64,000 nt of DNA. It comes from DASSJM01 sp036280655. Its GTDB lineage: Bacteria > Actinomycetota > UBA4738 > HRBIN12. Position numbers and translations under genes: made by a program. The notes beneath the pieces are model-generated. The model ran no database searches, was not told the DNA's origin, and was given only the letters and a program-made list of their open reading frames with translations. Positions 41,352 through 50,730 of this stretch are shown one piece after another. The stretch lies in NCBI GenBank assembly GCA_036280655.1, contig DASUQI010000058.1:1-64000 (forward strand), given 5' to 3'. The number at the start of each line of letters is the position of its first letter. Positions within the stretch are counted from its first letter, which is position 1.

Positions 41352-41404
41352 CGGACGTTTGACTCCCGTTCGGGCGTCCTCGATTATCGGCTGCCGGAGA
41401 GCCT

Positions 41405-43132
41405 GTGGCGAAACCTCGGATCCTGATCGCGAACCGCGGTGAGATCGCCGTTCGCATCATCCGAACGATCCGCGAGCTCGGGTACACGTCGATCGCGGTC
41501 TACAGCGACGCGGACCGCGACGCGCTGCACGTCGAGATGGCCGATCAGGCGCACCGGATCGGAGCCGCGCTCCCCGCCGACTCGTACCTCTCGCTCGGCG
41601 CGATCCTCGAGGCCGCGTCGAAGGCCAGGGCGACGATGGTCCACCCGGGCTACGGGTTCCTGTCCGAACGCGCGCACTTCGCGCGCGCGGTGACCGAGTC
41701 CGGGTTCACGTTCATCGGCCCGGCCGCCGACGCGATCGAGATGATGGGCGACAAGGCCGCAGCGCGCCAGGCGGCCGACCGCGTCGGCGTCCCGATCGTC
41801 CCCGGCACGGCCGAGCCGATCTCCGCAGGAGACGCGGCGGCGGCGGCCGAGCGCATCGGCTATCCGGTGCTCGTGAAGGCCGCGTTCGGCGGCGGCGGCC
41901 GGGGGATGCACGTCGTGCGAAAGCCGGAGGAGCTCGAGTACGCCCTCACCCGGGCCGCCCGCGAGGCGCAGGCGTACTTCGGCCGGCCCGAGGTACTCCT
42001 CGAGCGGTACATCGACCAGGGACACCACGTCGAGGCGCAGGTGATCGCCGACGCGCGCGGGAACGTGTTCTTCCTCGGCGAGCGCGACTGCTCGGTGCAG
42101 CGCCGTCACCAGAAGCTGATCGAGGAGTCCCCGTCGCCCGTCGTCGACGCGGAGCTGCGATCACGGATCGGCGAGGCGGCGATGGCGCTCGCGAAGGAGG
42201 CGGGCTACCTCAACGCCGGCACGGTCGAATGCATCGTCGACGAGGACGGGAACTTCTACTTCCTCGAGATGAACACGCGGCTGCAGGTCGAGCACACGGT
42301 GACCGAGATGGTCACCGGACTCGACCTCGTCGCGATGCAGATCCGGGTAGCGCTCGGCGAGAAGCTCGACCTGTCGGACGTGCGTCCCGTGGGCCACGCG
42401 ATCCAGTGCCGGATCAACGCCGAGGATCCCGCGCGCAACTTCCTGCCCGGCCCGGGTCGGATCACCGCGTACCGCGAGCCGTCGGGGCCGTTCGTCCGGG
42501 TGGACGCCGCGGTGCGACAGGGCAAGGAGATCCCTCCCGACTACGACTCGATGTTCGCCAAGCTGATCGTCTCGGCCGAGAACCGCGGCCGCGCGATCTC
42601 GCGGATGGACCGCGCGCTCGGCGAGTACCACGTCGAAGGCGTCCCGACGACGATCCCGCTCCACCGCTGGATCCTCGGCACGAGGGCGTTCCGCAAGGCG
42701 ACGCACTCGACGACGTGGCTCGAGAAGGCGCTCCGCGACGCCGAGCTCCCCGATGGCGGGACCCCGACGCCGCTCGAGGCAGACGCGAAGGCGCCCGTGC
42801 CGGCCGAGCTCCTGCTCGAGGTCGACGGGCGGAGGGTCCCCGTGCGGATCTTCGACCACCGGCGCGAGACGGCGCCGCGGGTGCCCTCGCGCCAGACCGC
42901 GCACGGCGGCGAGCACGTGCACAGCGTGATCGCCGCGCCGATGCAGGGCACGATCCTCCGCGTCCTCGTCGAACCCGGTCAGGAGATCCAGGCGGGCGAC
43001 GTCGTCTGCATCCTCGAGGCGATGAAGATGGAGAACGCGATCCCCGCCCCCCGCGAGGGCGTCGTGAGCGAGATCCCGGTGACGGCGGGGCAGAACGTGC
43101 AGGCGGGCGACACGCTCGTCGAGCTCGACTGA
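41405..43132 (+). CDS. Acyl-CoA carboxylase biotin carboxylase/BCCP subunit
   Basis: 575 residues. N-terminal biotin carboxylase (KPRILIANRGEIAVRIIRT start, GGGGRGM ATP-grasp loop, EMNTRLQVEH) joined to a C-terminal biotinyl carrier domain with the target Lys in EAMKMEN near 540. Only about 100 residues link them, so the BT domain found in larger PccA/MccA proteins is reduced or absent, as in AccA3-type actinobacterial subunits. Serves the carboxyltransferase at 21087-22673. GTG 41405 has GGAG 6 bases upstream. Divergent from birA. Confidence 0.95.
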   Translation: MAKPRILIANRGEIAVRIIRTIRELGYTSIAVYSDADRDALHVEMADQAHRIGAALPADSYLSLGAILEAASKARATMVHPGYGFLSERAHFARAVTESGFTFIGPAADAIEMMGDKAAARQAADRVGVPIVPGTAEPISAGDAAAAAERIGYPVLVKAAFGGGGRGMHVVRKPEELEYALTRAAREAQAYFGRPEVLLERYIDQGHHVEAQVIADARGNVFFLGERDCSVQRRHQKLIEESPSPVVDAELRSRIGEAAMALAKEAGYLNAGTVECIVDEDGNFYFLEMNTRLQVEHTVTEMVTGLDLVAMQIRVALGEKLDLSDVRPVGHAIQCRINAEDPARNFLPGPGRITAYREPSGPFVRVDAAVRQGKEIPPDYDSMFAKLIVSAENRGRAISRMDRALGEYHVEGVPTTIPLHRWILGTRAFRKATHSTTWLEKALRDAELPDGGTPTPLEADAKAPVPAELLLEVDGRRVPVRIFDHRRETAPRVPSRQTAHGGEHVHSVIAAPMQGTILRVLVEPGQEIQAGDVVCILEAMKMENAIPAPREGVVSEIPVTAGQNVQAGDTLVELD

Positions 43133-43136
43133 GCGC

Positions 43137-43826
43137 CTAGCTCGGGAGCCCCCAGGAATCGCGTCCGGTGATCCGGATGCCCGCGTCGCGGATCTTGTAC
43201 GAGCGGTTGACCGAGATCAACAGGGCCGTGAGCGGTTCGACGATGCGGGCCTGCGTGAGATCACCCGCGTCGACCCACCGCAGGTTGGGGATCGCCTCGA
43301 TCAGCCCGCCGACCACCGCCTTCGCCTCCGCGTCGCTCCCGCAGACCAGGACGTCGCTCTCCATCTCGCGGTCGAGGTCCTGGAGCGCCTCGCCCGAGAT
43401 CGTGTGGAAGGCCCCTACGAGCCGGACCGGATGCATCTGCTCGAGGATCGCCTTGGCCTGCTCGGCGGCCGAGCCGTGCCAGGGCCTGACGACCTGCCAC
43501 GCGCGGCCCCCGACCGCCGTCGCGAGCGGGCTCGTGCAGTCGACGACGATCGCGTCCGCCCGCACGTGGTCCTTGATCGTGCGGTAGATGTCGGCCTGGC
43601 CGGCGAACGGGACCGTCACGATCACGACGTCGCCGGCCGCGGCGTCCTCGTTGGCCGCGCCGTCGACGTTCGCATCCGCGCCGAGCGTCTCGCGGGCCGT
43701 TCCGGCGACCGCCGATCCCTTCTCGGCGATCCGCGAGCCGATCGTCACGTGGTGGCCCGCTCTCGCGAGCCGGAGCGTGAGGCCGAACCCCTCGTCGCCG
43801 GTCCCGCCGATGATCGAGACGTCCAT
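43137..43826 (-). CDS. npdG: NADPH-dependent F420 reductase
   Basis: 229 residues. N-terminal Rossmann SIIGGTGDEGFGLTLRLARAG (GxGxxG type with the TGDEG variant typical of NpdG), IGSR that recognises NADP phosphate, VTVPFAGQ and the conserved WHGSAAEQA. Makes or oxidises reduced F420. Indicates an F420 economy together with the LLM oxidoreductase at 12266. ATG 43826 is 9 bases after a TATCGT box. Convergent with the carboxylase gene. Confidence 0.92.
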   Translation of the reverse strand: MDVSIIGGTGDEGFGLTLRLARAGHHVTIGSRIAEKGSAVAGTARETLGADANVDGAANEDAAAGDVVIVTVPFAGQADIYRTIKDHVRADAIVVDCTSPLATAVGGRAWQVVRPWHGSAAEQAKAILEQMHPVRLVGAFHTISGEALQDLDREMESDVLVCGSDAEAKAVVGGLIEAIPNLRWVDAGDLTQARIVEPLTALLISVNRSYKIRDAGIRITGRDSWGLPS

Positions 43827-43835
43827 CGCGGGCAG

Positions 43836-43841
43836 ACGATA
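43836..43841 (-). promoter_or_regulatory. Predicted -10 box of npdG
   Basis: TATCGT on the minus strand, 9 bases before ATG 43826, just downstream of a strong terminator-like hairpin. Confidence 0.45.
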
Positions 43842-43847
43842 GCCGAA

Positions 43848-43888
43848 GGGCGCGGCCCGCCCGGCGACCGTCCGAGCGGGCCGCGCCC
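43848..43888 (-). terminator. 13-bp perfect stem after the DUF4397 gene
   Basis: GGGCGCGGCCCGC (43848-43860) pairs exactly with GCGGGCCGCGCCC (43876-43888), 15-base loop. Lies between the DUF4397 stop and npdG on the same strand. No T-run. Confidence 0.65.
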
Positions 43889-43895
43889 CGTGCGG

Positions 43896-44561
43896 CTACC
43901 TGATCCCGACGTCGAGGTCGACGACCGCGAACGCGAAGCCCGCCGTCGGACTGCCCCAGGCGTACACCTGGTACGCGTGACCCGCCCTGAGCTTGAGGAC
44001 CCCCGGACCGATCACGGGCTGGAAGTCTCCTGGGAGCGACACCCATGCCGCGTAGATCCCCTTCGGCACGCGCGACGTCGCCGTCTCTCCGTTCGCGAGA
44101 CCGGTGACGAGCGGGGCGCCGTTCGCCCAGACGTTCACCTCGGGCGCCTCCGCCGCGTGGCGCACCTGGAGCCGAGCGGTCGCCTTGGGAAGCGCCCGCA
44201 CGTTGTTCGTGAACAGGCCGAGCGTCGGGGCGCCTTCCGCACTCAGGTACGCGATCGCCGTGACGCTCTTCCCCGATGCGAGCTCGAGATCGGCCGCCTG
44301 CAGGATCGCGGCGTCATCGCAGTCGTCCCCCGTTCCCACGATCTTCACGTCGTAGCTGCCGGCCGGCAGCGAGACGCCGGTGACCACCTCACCCGGGTTG
44401 AATCCCGAGATCGCCTCCGCGCCGTTCACGCACACGTCGACGTCCACGCCCGGGATCCCGTGGACGACGTTGAGGGTCGCGTCCGCCGCGCTCGCCGGCG
44501 TCGCGGATAGCAGGGTCGCGACGAGTGCCGCGAGCACCATCCCCACCGAGCGCTTGCTCAT
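43896..44561 (-). CDS. Secreted DUF4397 protein
   Basis: 221 residues: signal peptide (VGMVLAALVATLLSATPASA), then two beta-rich repeats of the DUF4397 type: LNVVHGIPGVDVDVCVNG (as LNVVHGIPG, VDVDVCVNG) and LQVRHAAEAPEVNVWANG, each followed by LPAGSYDVKIV or PKGIYAAWVSL strands. Exported; family function unknown, often surface or cell-envelope proteins in actinobacteria. GGAGG lies 5 bases before ATG 44561. The promoter region upstream holds an inverted repeat that resembles the one beside the MerR/B12 gene. Confidence 0.85.
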   Translation of the reverse strand: MSKRSVGMVLAALVATLLSATPASAADATLNVVHGIPGVDVDVCVNGAEAISGFNPGEVVTGVSLPAGSYDVKIVGTGDDCDDAAILQAADLELASGKSVTAIAYLSAEGAPTLGLFTNNVRALPKATARLQVRHAAEAPEVNVWANGAPLVTGLANGETATSRVPKGIYAAWVSLPGDFQPVIGPGVLKLRAGHAYQVYAWGSPTAGFAFAVVDLDVGIR

Positions 44562-44615
44562 GTGCACCTCCGTCTCCGAGCGGGCCGGTCCCGCTCTCGA
44601 GAAGAGGTTCGCAGT

Positions 44616-44656
44616 CCTATGCATCGAAGACCGCTTCAACGCGGGATTTGCATAGG
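44616..44656. promoter_or_regulatory. Inverted repeat upstream of the DUF4397 gene
   Basis: CCTATGCA (44616-44623) and TGCATAGG (44649-44656), 25 bases apart. The right arm extends to TTGCATAGGTTCG (44648-44660), which matches 12 of 13 bases at 45630-45642 upstream of the MerR/B12 gene. Operator candidate. The remainder of 44562-44683 holds no gene. Confidence 0.5.
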
Positions 44657-44683
44657 TTCGTGCACGAGGACATCGGGCGTCGG

Positions 44684-45580
44684 CTACCGGCGGCGTCGTT
44701 CGGCGAGATCGCCCACGAGTCGGTCGGCGCCGGCGACCACGTCGCCGCCCAGGAAGACGCCGGGGATCCGCCGTCGGACCGCGGGATTCGCGAAGCCGTT
44801 CCCCGCGTAGAACGCCGCCACACCCGGGATCGCGGCGACCGCCTCGACCGATGCGATCGCGGCCGCTCTCGTCACGCTCCGTTGCGCCGTCACCACCGCC
44901 GCTCGAGCGCGGACCGCGCGGACGGCGGCGACGAGCGACTCGGTCGGCGTCATCGCCCCCAGGACCCTCGTCGGCCACGCACGGTTCGCGAGGACGAGTG
45001 CGAACGCCTCGAGGCCGATCGTGTGGAGATCGCTCGGACCGCACGCGAGCACGACCGGGGGGCGGCGCGTCGACACCGCGTACGACGCGGTCCGCCGGGC
45101 GAGCCAGCCCCGAACCACGTCGGTAGCGAAGTGTTCCTGGCCGATGTCGCAGCTGCCGGCCTTCCATCGAGCGCCGATCTCGCGCATCGCGGGAAGGAGG
45201 ACCGATCGGACGGCTTGGTCCGGCCCCATCTCGCCCGCGGCCCGATCGAGGGACGACTCGACGGCCTCCCGATCGAAGACGAGCACGGCATGCAGGACGT
45301 CATCTGCGAGGTCGTCACCGGCTCGGGCCGCGCCGCCCGAGCGGAGGAGCCGCACGGCCTCGGCGGGCGGGAAGCCCCGCGTCACGAGATCGCGAAGGTC
45401 CCGCAGCTGTTCGATCTCGCGTTCGTCGTACCTGCGGTGGCGGCCGGGGGTCCTGGCGGGTGTCGGGAACCCGTACCGGCGCTCCCAGGACCTGATCGTC
45501 GGGACCGGGATCCCGAGACGCTCCGCCACCCCCGCGATGGAGGTTTTCGCCCTCCCGACGACCCGACCTTCCGAAGCCAT
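44684..45580 (-). CDS. MerR-family regulator with B12-binding domain (CarH/LitR-like)
   Basis: 298 residues. N-terminal MerR HTH (SIAGVAERLGIPVPTIRSWERRYGF, seen as IAGVAERLGIP and TIRSWERRYGF, with RRYDEREIEQL). A helical cap follows with the W-x9-EH motif (Trp139, Glu149, His150), then a Rossmann B12-binding domain with DLHTIG (Asp184, His186), the DxHxxG cobalamin motif. This is the architecture of CarH photoreceptors, which bind adenosylcobalamin, repress in the dark and release DNA in light. Light sensing here is inference. ATG 45580 is 6 bases after a TACCAT box; ATG 45613 lies 33 bases upstream in a direct repeat. Confidence 0.88.
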   Translation of the reverse strand: MASEGRVVGRAKTSIAGVAERLGIPVPTIRSWERRYGFPTPARTPGRHRRYDEREIEQLRDLRDLVTRGFPPAEAVRLLRSGGAARAGDDLADDVLHAVLVFDREAVESSLDRAAGEMGPDQAVRSVLLPAMREIGARWKAGSCDIGQEHFATDVVRGWLARRTASYAVSTRRPPVVLACGPSDLHTIGLEAFALVLANRAWPTRVLGAMTPTESLVAAVRAVRARAAVVTAQRSVTRAAAIASVEAVAAIPGVAAFYAGNGFANPAVRRRIPGVFLGGDVVAGADRLVGDLAERRRR

Positions 45581-45619
45581 GCGGCGATGGTACCGACGAG
45601 ATCGCGAAGCCATGCAGCG
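45572..45619. repeat. 15-bp direct repeat spaced 33 bp, covering two possible starts
   Basis: CGAAGCCATGCGGCG (45572-45586) and CGAAGCCATGCAGCG (45605-45619) differ at one base. Each contains the complement of an ATG in the MerR/B12 frame. The 33-bp spacing is about three helical turns. Confidence 0.55.
45587..45592 (-). promoter_or_regulatory. Predicted -10 box of the MerR/B12 gene
   Basis: TACCAT on the minus strand, 6 bases before ATG 45580; supports this start over ATG 45613. Confidence 0.5.
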
Positions 45620-45642
45620 CGGGAGCGCGTTGCATGGGTTCG
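45610..45642. promoter_or_regulatory. Operator-like inverted repeat between divergent genes
   Basis: CCATGCA (45610-45616) and TGCATGG (45631-45637), 14 bases apart, over the expected -35 of the MerR/B12 gene. The extension TTGCATGGGTTCG (45630-45642) matches 44648-44660. It could serve autoregulation and the divergent gene at 45677. Confidence 0.5.
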
Positions 45643-45664
45643 GGCGCCGCACCTGCGGCACCCC

Positions 45665-45670
45665 TACCCT
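45665..45670 (+). promoter_or_regulatory. Predicted -10 box of the small two-TM gene
   Basis: TACCCT, 6 bases before GTG 45677. Confidence 0.45.
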
Positions 45671-45676
45671 CCCCCT

Positions 45677-45841
45677 GTGGACGGAACGCTCACCTACGCG
45701 ATCGAGCTCGCCGTCGGCCTCGGATGCGTCGCGGCCGCCGTCCCCTTGCTCCGAACGCGCCGGCTGCGGTGGCTCGCGATCGTGCTCCTCGTCGCCGGCG
45801 GCGCGGCGATCGCGCACGCGGCGTTCCGGCTGCTGTCGTGA
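45677..45841 (+). CDS. Small two-TM membrane protein
   Basis: 54 residues: TM helix (IELAVGLGCVAAAVPLL), basic turn RTRRLRW, TM helix (LAIVLLVAGGAAIAHAAF). GTG 45677 sits 6 bases after a TACCCT box. Divergent from the MerR/B12 gene across the operator-like repeat and convergent with the metalloprotease. Function unknown. Confidence 0.6.
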   Translation: MDGTLTYAIELAVGLGCVAAAVPLLRTRRLRWLAIVLLVAGGAAIAHAAFRLLS

Positions 45842-45844
45842 GCC

Positions 45845-46837
45845 CTACAGGATCCCGCGGTCCTCGAACGCGTTCTCGACCTTGATCGCGGCCCCGTGCC
45901 CCTCGAGGCCCTCCGCGGCGGCGACGGTCGCGACCGCCGCCTCCTCGAACGACGGGTCGCGCCCGAAGTCGAACTGCGCCTGCAGGATGATGCGGTCGGC
46001 CGTCTCGCGGCCGAGGGTCTGGTGGATGTCGAACAGGGCCCGCGACCAGACCTGGCCGTCGTGGTGGATCCGTCCGTCCATGTCGTCCACGGTCAGGTCG
46101 AGGTCGACACGGCGCAGGCAGTGGATCGGGTCGCCCACGGTGTAGGAGACCGAGTCCCAGTCGGCGATGCACCCGGGCTCGAACCCGCCCGACGTCGGCA
46201 CGCTCATCGTGTACGCCCAGTAGTCGCCGAAGCCCTCGCCGATCGAGTTCGCGTCGTGGGTGACGCCGAACCCGGGCACCTGATCGTCCTGGATCGCGTG
46301 GCCGTACTCGTGCCAGATGACCTCGATGTCCTCGCCGTCGTCCACGCCGCCCTTGCCGACCGTGATCGTGTCCTTCTTCGGGTCGTAGAAGCTGTTGTCC
46401 CCGCCGAATTGGTCGGCGCGGAACGTCTGCGGCTCGTTGTTGACGTCCGTGAACCCGAGGCTCTGGATGTAGAGCTGGGCCTGCGTGAGCGCGTAGTACC
46501 CCATGACCTGCTCGAACCACGTGTGATCGCGGCCGAACAGGAACGTGCCGTCGTCGCTCTCCGCGCAACTCTTGTTCCCGCAGACGTCCGCGTAGTCACC
46601 GCGAAGGTTCCCGCTGTCGTCGAGGTTCGTGAGCGTGACGAGCCGGTACGCGGGCTGGAGCGCCGCGTAGTCCGCGTCCTTCTGGTCGGTGAGCGTCTCG
46701 TCCTGCAGCGCGGCGACCGGGTTCGGATCGAACAGGCGGCCCTCGGCGGTTCCGGTGAACGCCTGTGCGGGCGCCGCGAGGATCAGGACCGCGAACGCGA
46801 GGGCGCCGACGGCCAGCGCATGACGGAGACGATGCAT
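45845..46837 (-). CDS. Secreted gluzincin metalloprotease (M36/M4-like)
   Basis: 330 residues. Signal peptide (VGALAFAVLILAAPAQA), then a catalytic domain with zinc motif HEYGH (in VIWHEYGHAIQDD) and the downstream Glu ligand in GEGFGDYWA, the pair used by fungalysin/thermolysin-type proteases. It lacks a long propeptide domain and is short for M36, so it may be a minimal or divergent member. GAGGAGGT lies 4 bases before ATG 46837. Extracellular protein degradation is the likely role. Confidence 0.85.
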   Translation of the reverse strand: MHRLRHALAVGALAFAVLILAAPAQAFTGTAEGRLFDPNPVAALQDETLTDQKDADYAALQPAYRLVTLTNLDDSGNLRGDYADVCGNKSCAESDDGTFLFGRDHTWFEQVMGYYALTQAQLYIQSLGFTDVNNEPQTFRADQFGGDNSFYDPKKDTITVGKGGVDDGEDIEVIWHEYGHAIQDDQVPGFGVTHDANSIGEGFGDYWAYTMSVPTSGGFEPGCIADWDSVSYTVGDPIHCLRRVDLDLTVDDMDGRIHHDGQVWSRALFDIHQTLGRETADRIILQAQFDFGRDPSFEEAAVATVAAAEGLEGHGAAIKVENAFEDRGIL

Positions 46838-46864
46838 CCGGACCTCCTCGGGGTGAGTGCGACC

Positions 46865-46870
46865 ACCCTA
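46865..46870 (-). promoter_or_regulatory. Predicted -10 box of the metalloprotease gene
   Basis: TAGGGT on the minus strand; the leader of about 20 bases carries the GAGGAGGT site. Confidence 0.4.
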
Positions 46871-46887
46871 GCAACGGGCGTCGGAAG

Positions 46888-48471
<1,584 letters not shown>

Positions 48472-48480
48472 CCGAGGCCA

Positions 48481-48486
48481 AGGGTA
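48481..48486 (-). promoter_or_regulatory. Predicted -10 box of the mutase gene
   Basis: TACCCT on the minus strand, 9 bases before ATG 48471. It lies two bases from the folE -10 box on the other strand, so the two promoters nearly coincide. Confidence 0.45.
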
Positions 48487-48487
48487 G

Positions 48488-48493
48488 TAGGTT
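48488..48493 (+). promoter_or_regulatory. Predicted -10 box of folE
   Basis: TAGGTT; leader of about 20 bases with GGAGGAGG before ATG 48521. Confidence 0.4.
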
Positions 48494-48520
48494 CGGCTGC
48501 AACGGAGGAGGCGCGCCGCG

Positions 48521-49210
48521 ATGGAGACGAAGCCGAACGAGCGGTTCGACGGATCGCACCGACACGAGGACGTGCTCGACGACCGCGACGAGGCGCCGTG
48601 GGAGCACGTCCACGAACGCCCGATCGCCCCCGAGCAGTGGGAGCGGTACCAGGAGTGGATCGCCGAGATCTTCTCGGCGTTCGGGATGCACCTGGACACG
48701 CCGGGGACGCGGCGCACCCCCGAGCGCTTCCTGCAGGCGCTCCTCGACGCCACGGTCGGGTACGAGGGCGACCCGAAGCTCGTGACCGCCTTCCCCACCG
48801 AATGCCGCGGAGGCCCCGACTGCCGGATCAGCCAGGTGATCGAGGGACCGATCCCGTTCTACGCGCTCTGCGAGCACCACGCGTTCCCGTTCTTCGGCGT
48901 CGCGCACGTGGGCTACGTCGCGCACGAGCACATCATCGGGATCTCGAAGCTCACCCGCCTCGTGCGCGTCTACGCGCGCCGATTCACGGTGCAGGAGCGC
49001 CTCGGGCAGGAGATCGCCGACCACCTCGAGCACCTCCTCCAGCCGCACGCCGTCGCCGTGCATCTCTCGGCCGCGCACCTCTGCACCCAGATGCGCGGCG
49101 TGCGCGAGGAACGATCGCGCACGTGGACGACGTTCTGGCGCGGCACCTACGAGACCGAGCCCGAGATGCGCCGCGAGTTCCTCGAGGTCGCATCGCGGAC
49201 CGATGCCTGA
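48521..49210 (+). CDS. folE: GTP cyclohydrolase I
   Basis: Converts GTP to dihydroneopterin triphosphate, first step of folate/pterin synthesis. 229 residues with an N-terminal extension rich in His and Glu (about 35 residues) before the conserved domain: GMHLDTPGTRRTPERFL (as DTPGTRRTPERF), zinc ligands in CEHHAFPF, GISKLTRLV, and HLCTQMRGV. The Ser/Thr variation of T-C-MRGV is acceptable. Overlaps the next gene by 8 bases, so the two products probably work in one pterin or flavin route. Confidence 0.95.
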   Translation: METKPNERFDGSHRHEDVLDDRDEAPWEHVHERPIAPEQWERYQEWIAEIFSAFGMHLDTPGTRRTPERFLQALLDATVGYEGDPKLVTAFPTECRGGPDCRISQVIEGPIPFYALCEHHAFPFFGVAHVGYVAHEHIIGISKLTRLVRVYARRFTVQERLGQEIADHLEHLLQPHAVAVHLSAAHLCTQMRGVREERSRTWTTFWRGTYETEPEMRREFLEVASRTDA

Positions 49211-50012
49211 CCTCGATCCGCCGATCGAGCTGCTGTTCGGCTCGCCTGAGGGGGAGGACCTGCCGGACCGGCTCGCCGAGGCCTACGGCTCCGGACTGGG
49301 GCTGCCCGACCGGGTCGTCTACGCGAACTTCGTGGGCTCGATCGACGGGATCGTGGCGATCGGCGAGCTCGGGCCGTCCTCGTCGGTGATCAGCGGCCGA
49401 GACCCGGGCGACCGGTTCGTCATGGCCCTGCTCCGCGCGGCCGCCGACGTCGTGCTCGTCGGCGCCGGCACGTTCCGGGACCACCGAGGGCCGTGGACGG
49501 CGGCGGCGAGCTTCCCCGACGCGGGCGAGGCGTTCGCCGAGCTGCGCCGGCGCGAGGGACGGGCGCCGGAGCCGCCGCTCGCGGTGGTGACGGCGAGCGG
49601 GGACCTCGGAGCCGAGGAGGGCGGCTCGCTCGAGGGGACGCTCGTGCTCACGACCGAGGAAGGCGCGGTCGCGCTCGAGGGGACCGGTGCCGACGTCGTC
49701 GTGCTGGGCGTCGACGGCGAGCTCGACGGCGGCCGCATCGTCGAGCGCCTGCGTGACCGCGGGTTCCGCCGGATCCTCACCGAGGGCGGGCCGCGGCTCA
49801 TGGCGCAGCTCGTCGAGGCCCGCGTCGTGCAGGAGCTGTTCCTCACGGTCTCCCCGGTGATCTCCGGCGAGGGCGACCGGCCCGGCGAACGCTCCACGCT
49901 CACGCCCGGGCTCGAGCTCCTGCCCCACGACCGCCGCGACGCCGTCCTTCGCAGCGTCCGGCGCCGCGGCTCGTACCTGTTCGTCCGGTACGGGCTCGAG
50001 GACGGCGGGTAG
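49203..50012 (+). CDS. RibD C-terminal/DHFR-like reductase
   Basis: 269 residues, dihydrofolate-reductase fold of the RibD_C type: RVVYANFVGSIDGIVA start (as VYANFVGSIDG), ADVVLVGAGTFRDHRGPW, GFRRILTEGGPRLMAQL, LFLTVSPVISGEG. NADPH-dependent reductases of this type act in riboflavin synthesis (deaminated pyrimidine), in pterin pathways, or as stand-in dihydrofolate reductases. There is no deaminase domain. Overlap with folE favours a pterin role; this is inference. Ends in a LFVRYGLEDGG tail. Confidence 0.85.
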   Translation: MPDLDPPIELLFGSPEGEDLPDRLAEAYGSGLGLPDRVVYANFVGSIDGIVAIGELGPSSSVISGRDPGDRFVMALLRAAADVVLVGAGTFRDHRGPWTAAASFPDAGEAFAELRRREGRAPEPPLAVVTASGDLGAEEGGSLEGTLVLTTEEGAVALEGTGADVVVLGVDGELDGGRIVERLRDRGFRRILTEGGPRLMAQLVEARVVQELFLTVSPVISGEGDRPGERSTLTPGLELLPHDRRDAVLRSVRRRGSYLFVRYGLEDGG

Positions 50013-50015
50013 GCT
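50010..50015 (+). promoter_or_regulatory. Predicted -10 box of the O-methyltransferase gene
   Basis: TAGGCT, 8 bases before GTG 50024, overlapping the preceding stop. Confidence 0.45.
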
Positions 50016-50023
50016 TCGGCCCC

Positions 50024-50671
50024 GTGGATATCGTCGACCCGCGAGTCGAGGACTACATGCGGTCGCTCCTCGTCCGGTACGACGAGCCCGTGCTCCTCGA
50101 GATGGAGGCCGAGGGCACGGAGCGGCATTTCCCGATCATCGGCCGGCTCGTCGGGGTCACGGTGGAACTGCTCGCGCGTTCGGTCGGCGCGAGCCGCGTC
50201 TTCGAGCTCGGGTCGGGGTTCGGCTACTCGGCCTACTGGTTCGCGCGCGCCGTCGGTCCCGGCGGCGAGGTCCACTGCACCGACGGCGACCCCGACAACC
50301 GGCCGAAGGCGCTCGGCTACCTCTCGCGGGCCGGCCTCGCCGAGCCGATCCGCTGGCACGTCGGCGATGCCGTGACGAACCTCGCGGCGGTCGAGGGCGA
50401 GTTCGACGTCGTGTACTGCGACATCGACAAGGAGGGGTACCCGGACGCGTGGCGGGCCGCCTCGGACCGGATCCGGGTGGGCGGCCTCTATGTGTGCGAC
50501 AACGTCCTGTGGTCGGGGCAGGTGGCCGAGCCCGGGGCCGACCACGGCCGGGACGAGAAGACGACCGACGCGATCCTGGAGCACAACCGGCTCGTGGCCG
50601 AGGACGAGCGGTACGTCTCCGCGATCGTGCCGACCCGCGACGGCGTGTTCGCGGCGTTGCGCGTGGCGTAG
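50024..50671 (+). CDS. Family 3 O-methyltransferase (SAM-dependent)
   Basis: 215 residues, class I methyltransferase: motif I RVFELGSGFGYSAYWFARA (as VFELGSGFGYSA), acidic end of strand 2 VHCTDGDPDN, DVVYCDIDKEGYPD with metal-binding Asp as in caffeoyl-CoA/catechol O-methyltransferases, and YVCDNVLWSG. Typical length. Acceptor unknown. Leaderless start at GTG 50024. Confidence 0.88.
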   Translation: MDIVDPRVEDYMRSLLVRYDEPVLLEMEAEGTERHFPIIGRLVGVTVELLARSVGASRVFELGSGFGYSAYWFARAVGPGGEVHCTDGDPDNRPKALGYLSRAGLAEPIRWHVGDAVTNLAAVEGEFDVVYCDIDKEGYPDAWRAASDRIRVGGLYVCDNVLWSGQVAEPGADHGRDEKTTDAILEHNRLVAEDERYVSAIVPTRDGVFAALRVA

Positions 50672-50709
50672 ACTCCGCGCGGCCCGCGGGCGTTCGCGGG
50701 GGCCGCCGC

Positions 50710-50715
50710 TAGGCT
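50710..50715 (+). promoter_or_regulatory. Predicted -10 box of the sdhCDAB operon
   Basis: TAGGCT, 15 bases before ATG 50731; leaves a very short leader with GAGGACGG. Confidence 0.4.
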
Positions 50716-50730
50716 GGAGCTCGAGGACGG

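Noticed and set aside
44684..45580. Cobalamin riboswitch upstream of B12-related genes (MerR/B12, mutase)
   Set aside because: Predicted transcripts begin within 10 bases of the start codons, leaving no room for a riboswitch, and no B12-box was seen.
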